Part shown: positions 57,747 to 64,000 of the stretch, piece by piece
Layout of the letters: every line of letters starts with the position of its first letter
How positions within the stretch are numbered: the first letter of the stretch is position 1
Assembly (NCBI GenBank): GCA_018402235.1
Contig: JAGYJJ010000004.1
Coordinates: forward strand, 703,256-767,255
Reading direction: 5' to 3'
Origin: Candidatus Nanopelagicales bacterium
Lineage (GTDB): Bacteria; Actinomycetota; Actinomycetes; S36-B12
DNA length: 64,000 nt
Made by a program: the position numbers and the translations under genes
Notes under the pieces: model-generated
Told to the model about the DNA's origin: nothing
Database searches by the model: none
What the model saw: only the letters and a program-made list of their open reading frames with translations

Positions 57747-58454
57747 CTAGTGCGCGTCGCCCATCACTGATTCGTCATTGAAACGCCGATAAAGGTAAGC
57801 GGTGAATAGCGATGCGATGGGAAGGGTGATCAGCGTGAGCAGGCCGAAGAAGACACTTCCGAGAATCAAGACGAGAGCGTTGAGCAAGGTCATCATGAAC
57901 GCTGCAGGTAGATGGCGACGGATGGCCTGAGTGCTGGCTGCGAAGGCCTGGCCAACGCCCATGCCGCGATCGAGAACGTAGTACGGACCGAGTTGGAAAA
58001 AGAAAATCACTAGCAGCCCGGGCAGCACGAAAAGTAGGAAGCCGAAACCAGCCAACAGTGCGTATGCCAATTGGAACAGCAGATAGCGGCCCAGGTTGTT
58101 CCCGTCGAGAAGGGCATCGAAGCCAGGCTCCTGACCCAGTGTTGCCCGGATAGCAGCTCGGATAACCCCCACCGTCACAACGATCGTCAGGACCGCGAAA
58201 ACGAGGGTCAACGTGCCTGCGGTGAGGACCTGCGTGGCAAGCGCATTCGTGCAGGCGGCTTGCTGCCCTGGTGTTTGCGGATCCGCGCATTCGTTGACCA
58301 CATCGGTGAGCGGCTGCACGCTGCGCTGCTGAAGGAACTGAACGGCCGTCACGATGGCTGCGAGCGCGACGAAGGCGAGTAAGTTGCGGCGAAATGTCGA
58401 GATCGCCCACCCCGCTGCTGCCCGCACTTGGGCCGCCGGATCAGCTCCGCTCAC
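57747..58454 (-). CDS. multi-span membrane protein (glycerophosphoryl-diesterase-membrane-domain-like)
   Basis: A 235-residue integral membrane protein with about five spans. A signal-like first span (LLAFVALAAIVTAVQFLQQR) is followed by a Cys-containing outside loop (NECADPQTPGQQAACTNALA), possibly a disulfide. The second half has FLLFVLPGLLVIFFFQLGPY-YVLDRGMGVGQAFAASTQAI, which resembles DUF975 and similar proteins. The GTG at 58454 overlaps the perM-like stop by 4 bases. Its constant place between that gene and purN suggests an envelope function shared with PerM; exact role unknown. Confidence 0.68.
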   Translation of the reverse strand: MSGADPAAQVRAAAGWAISTFRRNLLAFVALAAIVTAVQFLQQRSVQPLTDVVNECADPQTPGQQAACTNALATQVLTAGTLTLVFAVLTIVVTVGVIRAAIRATLGQEPGFDALLDGNNLGRYLLFQLAYALLAGFGFLLFVLPGLLVIFFFQLGPYYVLDRGMGVGQAFAASTQAIRRHLPAAFMMTLLNALVLILGSVFFGLLTLITLPIASLFTAYLYRRFNDESVMGDAH

Positions 58455-59854
58455 GCAGGAGTCCCCGTGCTCCCGACAACTACCCCGTCGCGTTCATCTT
58501 CTTCACGCGTGTCTGCTTCACCCGAGTCGACTACCCGCAGGCGCCGCAGTCGGCGCTTCGGATGGCGCTGCTGACGGCGCTGCGCGCGAAGCACGCTCGT
58601 GGGCAGCGCCCCGATAAGCAGCCCAGTACCTGCGAGCAGGGCTCCTAGACCGGCGTCGGGCCCGATCGCTGATAGCTGCCCAGCGCCCAACGATCCTGAA
58701 CTGATCCACAGGAACGCGAACACCCACACCGCAGCCATGACCGCGGCAATCAGTGCAATGGACACGCGGATGAGTGGCCCTTCGCGGGCGGCCCAGCGCG
58801 ATATCGACAGTCCCACCAGCGTGCCAGCGAGCACGATCAGCGCAGGTAGCGCCCAACTCGCAGGACCCGAGGCCTGGGGCAGCGCCGCCAGCGGGGGAAA
58901 GGTGGGGAGCGGGGTCGCAGGAACCACTGCTACGAACGGTGAGATCAGGACATCAGGTCCCAAGGAAACTCCCGCGCCCACGAGATACCCCATCGACCAG
59001 CCAATAAGCGTTGGTAGGTAACCGATGCTGATTACCAGGAGGACCACGGCATCGAAAACGGTCGGCTCGAGAGCTGTCATCACAGATGTGATCTCACCGA
59101 AGGACGCAACGGCCGCGACGGTCAAGACCACAACTGCGAAGCCAGTCAAGGCCATGAAGCCCACGAAGGACGCTCGCAACATCACCCGGAAGACGACCGG
59201 AACTCGCCCGCCCGCTTTTCGAAGCAGGTCGCTGGAGCGCCACAAACCTGTACCGACGCCCACCACCCCCACGACGAGGGCCATGGCTGCGCCCTTGCGC
59301 GCACTGGTCTGGACCTCGGGGATATCAGCCACGATGGATACGGCCGCAACAAGCGCTGCGCCAACTAAGGCAGTGATCGCCCACGAGACGATCAAAGTTC
59401 GCAACCGAGTTGGACGAACCACGCCCACCAACCAGCGCCCGGATTGATGGGCGAGCAAGACGGGTATCGCAACCAAACCCCAGGGGATGAGCGAGTAATC
59501 AACACCCAGAAATCGGATCGGGACTCCGTGGCTCATCACCCAGGCGCTGCCGGTGATCGCCAGCGCTTCTTGCCACGGTCCCGGCGGTTCAACGCCACCC
59601 CACCAGGCACCGGCAACCACCAGGCCGACAACCGTGAGCCCCATGAGAGCCACCGACAATCCGGCGATCGGTGCCGCGATCGCCGGAGAACGACCCATGC
59701 GCTCAAGTCCGCGAGAGATTTTTCGGGTTGCACTGCGCACCCGGCGGCGAATTCGAAGCAGTGACCTCCCCAAGGACGCCACTATCCGCAATGGCCATGG
59801 CAGCGACGAAGGAACAGGTGGTGCACCCGGTCGCTCAACGGTGGGTGCACTCAC
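58451..59854 (-). CDS. DUF6350/PerM-like cell-division membrane protein
   Basis: A 467-residue membrane protein with about nine spans. It has WLVGVVRPTRLRTLIVSWAI, GVVGVGTGLWRSSDLLRKAG, PTLIGWSMGYLVGAGVSLGP and FSPFVAVVPATPLPTFPPL-like stretches expected of DUF6350, and a basic C-terminal tail. In Mycobacterium the corresponding gene (perM) lies between sucD and purN, matching this order; PerM helps in cell division and in persistence under stress. GTG 59854 begins it. Function in this organism is inferred from family and position. Confidence 0.78.
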   Translation of the reverse strand: MSAPTVERPGAPPVPSSLPWPLRIVASLGRSLLRIRRRVRSATRKISRGLERMGRSPAIAAPIAGLSVALMGLTVVGLVVAGAWWGGVEPPGPWQEALAITGSAWVMSHGVPIRFLGVDYSLIPWGLVAIPVLLAHQSGRWLVGVVRPTRLRTLIVSWAITALVGAALVAAVSIVADIPEVQTSARKGAAMALVVGVVGVGTGLWRSSDLLRKAGGRVPVVFRVMLRASFVGFMALTGFAVVVLTVAAVASFGEITSVMTALEPTVFDAVVLLVISIGYLPTLIGWSMGYLVGAGVSLGPDVLISPFVAVVPATPLPTFPPLAALPQASGPASWALPALIVLAGTLVGLSISRWAAREGPLIRVSIALIAAVMAAVWVFAFLWISSGSLGAGQLSAIGPDAGLGALLAGTGLLIGALPTSVLRAQRRQQRHPKRRLRRLRVVDSGEADTREEDERDGVVVGSTGTPA

Positions 59855-59905
59855 TGCTCAAGGTTGCCAGCAGGGGGTGATTCCCCCAGGCAACGACACG
59901 ATCAC

Positions 59906-60665
59906 TTAGCCCGTGATGACCAACCACAAGCTCGCCAGAGCGCTCAGGATCAAGGCAGTTCGCTCGAACCAGGTCTGATTCATGCGACGAAAGGTGAAGA
60001 TTCCGATGAATCCGCCAACGACGAGAACCGGAGCGAACCACAGGTTTGCGATCAAGGATTCACGTGTGATCAAACCCAGGGGAATAACAAGGGGCACCTT
60101 GATGAGGTTCAAGATGAAAAAGAACCACACGCTCGTGCCCATGAAGGCCAGCATCGGGACGCGCATCTTGACCAGGTAGAGCGTCATCGCGGCGCCCCCG
60201 GCGTTTGCGGCCATGGTCGTCACGCCGGTCAAGGTTCCATAAAAGCCAGCTTCCAGCCGCTGGACTCCCCTATCGCCTTGCGACTCCTGCAGTACCGGAC
60301 TACGCCGACGCGCGAGCTCCAATCCGACCGAGATCAGGAGAAGTACTCCGATAACGCGTGCGATAACACTTGTCGAAGCGAAGGCGAAGAGCACACGCAG
60401 TGATGGCAAAGCCAACCAACACACCCGGGACGATCTTCGCGATCAAGCGCCAGTTCGCATGTTGGCGGAAGTAGACCAGGCCCATGAGATCGCCGAGAAT
60501 CAGAAGCGGGACTGCGAACCCTGCCGCCACGGTCGGACCCAGTGCAGCGGCCAACATCGGTCCGGCAACCACGCCCGCCACCGGCATCGCTGTCTTGGAG
60601 AATCCGTATAGCAATATCGCGAAACCGACGACTACAACCAGTAGCGGAGCCCAGGTTTCAGGCAT
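59906..60665 (-). CDS. TauE/SafE-family sulfite/sulfonate exporter, frameshifted near 60388
   Basis: Reconstructed at about 253 residues with eight spans. The first part (LLVVVVGFAILLYGFSKTAM, AALGPTVAAGFAVPLLILGD, GLVYFRQHANWRLIAKIVPG, VLVGFAITA) is in one frame. The second (VLFAFASTSVIARVIGVLLL, MAANAGGAAMTLYLVKMRVP, MTxSVWFFFILNLIKVPLV-like) begins one base away, at about 60385-60390. Both halves are diagnostic TauE/SafE repeats, so one frame error is likely. Exporters of this family move sulfite, sulfoacetate or other organosulfur anions. It lies between sucD and the perM-like gene and is not obviously tied to them. Confidence 0.75.
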
Positions 60666-60692
60666 GGACAAACCGCAATCCGCAGATCGGCG

Positions 60693-61562
60693 TTACCCGC
60701 CCATGATCTCGCGCATCAACCGAGCTGTTGCACTCGGCGTACGCCCGACCTTGACTCCTACCGCCTCGAGAGCCTCCTGCTTGGCAGCTGCCGTGCCCGC
60801 CGATCCGGAGACGATGGCGCCTGCGTGGCCCATCGTCTTGCCTTCCGGCGCCGTGAAGCCGGCCACATAACCGACAACCGGCTTGGACACGTTCTCGGCG
60901 ATGAAGGCGGCTGCTCGCTCCTCGGCGTCGCCACCGATCTCACCGATCATCACGATCGCGTCGGTATCCGGATCGTCTTGGAATGCAGCAAGGCAATCGA
61001 TATGCGTGGTGCCGATGATCGGATCGCCACCGATACCTACGCAGGTGGAAAAACCGATATCGCGCAGCTCGTACATCATCTGGTACGTCAACGTGCCGGA
61101 CTTCGATACCAAGCCGATACGGCCTGGGCGGGTGATGTCGGCGGGAATGATTCCGGCGTTGGACTGTCCGGGGCTGATAATGCCCGGGCAGTTGGGGCCG
61201 ATGATCCGAATGCTGCCCGCATTGTGCGCGTACTGGAAAAACTGCGCGGTGTCGTGCACCGGGATCCCCTCGGTGATCACCACGCACAGCGGAATAGACG
61301 CATCAACGGCTTCTTCAACCGCGCCCTTGGCGAACTTCGGCGGCACGAACACCACGGAGACGTTCGCCCCCGTCTGGCCCATCGCGCTCGCGACGTCATT
61401 GAAGATCGGGATGCCGTCCACGTCCTGACCTGCCTTGCCCGGGGTAACACCTGCCACCACCTGGGCGCCGCTGGCGACCATGCGGCGGGTGTGCTTGGTC
61501 CCCTCCGAGCCGGTCATGCCCTGCACGAGGATCTTGCTGTCTGAGTTCAGCCAGATGGCCAT
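60693..61562 (-). CDS. sucD: succinyl-CoA synthetase alpha subunit
   Basis: A 289-residue subunit. CoA-binding: [20 protein letters not shown], then [11 protein letters not shown]-like [40 protein letters not shown] holds the CoA-loop; the phosphorylated His is in the [20 protein letters not shown] segment. It makes succinate, CoA and ATP or GTP from succinyl-CoA. ATG 61562 lies 11 bases after sucC. Together with the methylmalonyl-CoA mutase subunit next to sucC it links odd-chain/propionyl metabolism to the TCA cycle. Confidence 0.96.
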   Translation of the reverse strand: MAIWLNSDSKILVQGMTGSEGTKHTRRMVASGAQVVAGVTPGKAGQDVDGIPIFNDVASAMGQTGANVSVVFVPPKFAKGAVEEAVDASIPLCVVITEGIPVHDTAQFFQYAHNAGSIRIIGPNCPGIISPGQSNAGIIPADITRPGRIGLVSKSGTLTYQMMYELRDIGFSTCVGIGGDPIIGTTHIDCLAAFQDDPDTDAIVMIGEIGGDAEERAAAFIAENVSKPVVGYVAGFTAPEGKTMGHAGAIVSGSAGTAAAKQEALEAVGVKVGRTPSATARLMREIMGG

Positions 61563-61573
61563 GTTGTCGTTTC

Positions 61574-62761
61574 CTACTTTCCGGCCGCACGGGCAGCTGC
61601 CAGTTCGGCAACACGTCGGGCAGCATCGTCCATGGTCTCTACGAGTTCGATGAGGTCGTGCTCTGCTTCGTTCAGGATTTGCCGGCCTTCCTCGGCGTTA
61701 TTGCCGTCGATCCGGCACACGATTGGCTTGGTTACCGACTCCCCGCGCTGCTCAAGCATTGAGATTGCCTGAACGATTCCGTTCGCGACGGCGTCGCACG
61801 CCGTGATGCCACCGAATACGTTGACGAAGACCGCTTGCACATCAGGATCTCCGAGCACGATGTCCAGGCCATTAGCCATAACTTCGGCCGAGGCACCTCC
61901 TCCGATATCCAGGAAGTTTGCTGGCTCAACGCCCCCGAATTCCTCGCCGGCGTAGGAGACGACATCCAGGGTGCTCATGACCAGACCAGCGCCATTGCCG
62001 ATGATGCCCACAGAACCTTCGAGTTTGACGTAGTTGAGATCGAGGTCCTTGGCGCGCAATTCGATCGCATCGGTGCCATCACGATCGATGAGTTCCTCGT
62101 GATGTGGATGTCGGAACGCGGCATTCTCGTCAAGCGTGACCTTCCCATCGAGCGCAAGCACCCGGCCGTCTGGTGTCTTGACGAGTGGATTGACTTCCAC
62201 CAACGTCGCATCTTCTTTAACCATGGTCCGCCACAAGTCCACCAGGATGTCGGCCACCTGGGAGCGAACGTCCTCAGGGAAGTTGGCGGCGGCAGCGATC
62301 TCACGTGCGAGAGTGGGTGAAACACCCTCGAGCGCATCGACGCGGATCTTCGCCAACGCTTCGGGCTTGGTCGCAGCAACTTCCTCGATCTCCACGCCAC
62401 CTTCAACGCTCGCCATAGCCAAAAACGTTCGGTTTGCGCGGTCAAGAAGGAACGAGACGTAATACTCCTCAGCGATATCCGACGCCTCGGCTACCAGGAC
62501 GCGGTGCACGGTGTGGCCCTTGATGTCCATCCCCAAGATGGCCTCAGCCTTGGCTCGAGCATCAGCTGGATCATCGGCGAGTTTCACCCCACCGGCCTTC
62601 CCGCGTCCGCCGGTTTTCACCTGCGCCTTGACCACCACAGGACCACCGATGCGGGCGGCAACCGTTTCAGCGTCGCCTGCTGTGGTGCACACCTCACCGG
62701 GTGTGGTCGGCACTTCGTGTCGAATGAACAATTCCTTGGCCTGGTACTCGTACAGGTCCAC
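61574..62761 (-). CDS. sucC: succinyl-CoA synthetase beta subunit
   Basis: A 395-residue nucleotide-binding subunit. The ATP-grasp fold begins [40 protein letters not shown] contacts the nucleotide, [20 protein letters not shown] carries Glu and Asp for Mg, and [20 protein letters not shown], then [20 protein letters not shown] form the C-terminal domain with the second His contact. GTG 62761 has GAGGAGA seven bases ahead. First gene of sucCD. Confidence 0.96.
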   Translation of the reverse strand: MDLYEYQAKELFIRHEVPTTPGEVCTTAGDAETVAARIGGPVVVKAQVKTGGRGKAGGVKLADDPADARAKAEAILGMDIKGHTVHRVLVAEASDIAEEYYVSFLLDRANRTFLAMASVEGGVEIEEVAATKPEALAKIRVDALEGVSPTLAREIAAAANFPEDVRSQVADILVDLWRTMVKEDATLVEVNPLVKTPDGRVLALDGKVTLDENAAFRHPHHEELIDRDGTDAIELRAKDLDLNYVKLEGSVGIIGNGAGLVMSTLDVVSYAGEEFGGVEPANFLDIGGGASAEVMANGLDIVLGDPDVQAVFVNVFGGITACDAVANGIVQAISMLEQRGESVTKPIVCRIDGNNAEEGRQILNEAEHDLIELVETMDDAARRVAELAAARAAGK

Positions 62762-62835
62762 TGTTCTCCTCAGATTTCCGGCGGCCGGTTTAGGCCCCCG
62801 CTAGCGTTGAGCCGATCGATCGGGCACGTTCGCAT

Positions 62836-63212
62836 TCACCCAATCGACCACACTTTGCGTGGGGTGCCCGGGGTGAAAATGCGCGCGACTCCGAGCTGTT
62901 CCAGTTCGAGGATGTCAGCCTCCGGGATGATCCCCCCGCCGAAGACCACGATGTCTGTTGCCTCGTTGGTCTTCAGCAGTTCCATCAATTCAGCGAATTG
63001 CGTCATGTGAGCGCCCGAGAGGATGCTCAATCCGATGAAATCGGCATCTTCCGAAAGCGCGGCATCGACGATTTGTTGCGGTGTCTGGTGCAAACCGGTG
63101 TAGATGACTTCCACACCTGCATCCCGTAGGGCGCGAGCAATAACTTTTGCTCCCCGATCATGCGCCGTCCGAAGCCGGGCGCTGGCGACGACCGCGCGAA
63201 TGGGGCTGCCAT
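62836..63212 (-). CDS. cobalamin-binding small subunit of methylmalonyl-CoA mutase, damaged N-terminus
   Basis: A B12-binding domain of about 125-130 residues. The ATG at 63212 follows AGGAGG and opens MAAP. One base appears missing in the C-run 63202-63205, after which IRAVVAS continues. The cobalamin motif should read DGHDRG; the sequence shows [20 protein letters not shown], so the lower-ligand His is present but the preceding Asp-Gly is garbled, and one or two more base errors there would restore it. The rest is intact: [72 protein letters not shown]. It is the probable partner for the large subunit at 34635-36215. Confidence 0.78.
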
Positions 63213-63339
63213 GGAGCGTCCTCCTTGCTCGACTCCGCGCGCGCGGTCGAATGCGCGAACCGCACCCTACTCCTGGACAGGCGCAGGGTTCGACGAGTGC
63301 CGCGAATGTGCCGCACCTCACGTGGACTGTGAAGAGTGG

Positions 63340-64000
63340 ATGCCTGAAAGGTCAAGCTCAGATAGACCCCTGTCCAGATCGTCGCGATCGGCGGCAGTAC
63401 CCGCCACTGGATCCTCGACGGAAATGGCGCTTCGGTGCGCGGGCGCACGCCGCGCAAGCCCAGCAACTGCGCAGGTAAGCTACCTAGTCGGACGCGACCT
63501 CCTCCTTCCCATCTACGACGTTGAAACCGACCATCGCACCGAGGGGGCGCGGACTCTGGTCGAGGCAGTCCGACGCGCCGACGGCCTCCTCATCGCCAGT
63601 CCTGGTTATCACGGTGGCATCAGCGGCATGGTCAAGAACGCCCTCGATTACGTGGAGGACCTGGCCGACCACCCCTCCGTACCTACACGGCCAAGCGGTC
63701 GGCTGCATCTCCGTGGCGCATGGGTGGCAAGCCACCGTGGGGACCCTTGCACAAATTCGTCAAGCGGTTCACGCCTGCGCGGTTGGCCCCTCCCCTCGGC
63801 GGCACGGTACAATAGCCAGTTAACGAGATTCGACGAAAAGGCGAATCCTGACGATCCGGCGGTCGCCGAGCAGCTGGCCACCATCGGGCCCAGGTCGTGT
63901 GAGTTCGCTCGGATGCGAAAGGGATCTGGTGCGTTCCCTCAGCGATGCAGGTCGAGTCCGATTCGATTCAGTAGCGCGTGAGACCCCTCACAAGACCAGT
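63340..64000 (+). CDS. NADPH-dependent FMN reductase, many frame breaks, cut by window edge
   Basis: A flavodoxin-like reductase in several frame segments. [14 protein letters not shown] (FMN phosphate loop) is in one frame, [11 protein letters not shown] in a second, and [20 protein letters not shown] plus [20 protein letters not shown] in a third. [20 protein letters not shown] is again shifted; [20 protein letters not shown] returns, and the tail [19 protein letters not shown] runs off the right edge in another frame. Pieces are in the right order, so I see one gene with at least five single-base errors. The family reduces flavins or quinones with NADPH. The start is uncertain: ATG 63340 or a nearby alternative. 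Confidence 0.6.

Noticed and set aside
59906-60665. TauE/SafE exporter as part of the sulfated-glycan system
   Set aside because: It lies 50 kb from that locus inside a conserved core-gene block; no evidence beyond the shared word sulfur.

Overview
The window is a 64 kb piece of a moderately high-GC Actinomycetota genome; I cannot name the genus. The strongest clue is the gene order at the right end, sucC-sucD-(TauE/SafE)-perM/DUF6350-membrane protein-purN-purH-folD-DUF3017-mdh-icd, which resembles the Streptomyces and Mycobacterium order. GTG and TTG starts and 4-base stop/start overlaps (ATGA, GTGA) are also frequent. No rRNA, tRNA, integrase, transposase or CRISPR array was recognised.

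Region by region. (1) 1-13.2 kb is a surface-glycan locus: three sulfotransferase genes (one cut by the left edge), a two-domain GT2/GT4 glycosyltransferase, an RgpF-WbsX protein, an ABC-2 glycan exporter whose ATPase carries a C-terminal sulfotransferase domain, a small secreted protein and a DUF4012 protein. It looks like a system for building, sulfating and exporting a polysaccharide. The first ~2 kb is visibly poorer in GC. (2) 13.2-20.7 kb holds miscellaneous chromosomal genes: two tiny unknown genes, Pr6Pr, VKOR, fructosamine kinase, adenosine deaminase, a GAF-LuxR regulator, a secreted protein, a FUSC protein and an SDR. (3) 20.8-31.3 kb is a nucleoside uptake and salvage block: BmpA lipoprotein, two permeases, ATPase, thymidine phosphorylase, MtaD-type deaminase, a 6-oxopurine-type MTA/MTI phosphorylase and cytidine deaminase. 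(4) 31.3-34.6 kb has a TPP-dependent E1 alpha/beta pair with a free-standing 77-residue lipoyl protein and a divergent IclR regulator. (5) 34.6-39.8 kb has the methylmalonyl-CoA mutase large subunit (no B12 domain) and sdhCDAB; the B12-binding small subunit lies 27 kb away at 62.8-63.2 kb, beside sucCD. (6) 39.9-47.9 kb is an inositol-type catabolic cluster: IolD, IolE-like, SDR, SMP-30, HpaI-type aldolase, 2-hydroxyacid dehydrogenase and a succinate-semialdehyde-type dehydrogenase. (7) 48-64 kb is core metabolism: DacA, TrpS, TesB, Icd, Mdh, FolD, PurH, PurN, SucCD.

Two non-coding elements stand out. A 121-base triple-nested perfect inverted repeat follows sdhB, and a 22-base tandem repeat (about 4.5 copies) sits between two convergent genes at 46.4 kb. 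Both are built on the same core, GGGGAGGTTCG.

Caution: about a dozen otherwise well-conserved genes are broken by apparent single-base shifts, most of them explainable at short G/C runs and clustered most densely in the last 1 kb. I read these mainly as sequence or assembly errors, not pseudogenes. I give the reconstructed gene spans and say where each frame changes. No gene-free stretch exceeds about 220 bases.
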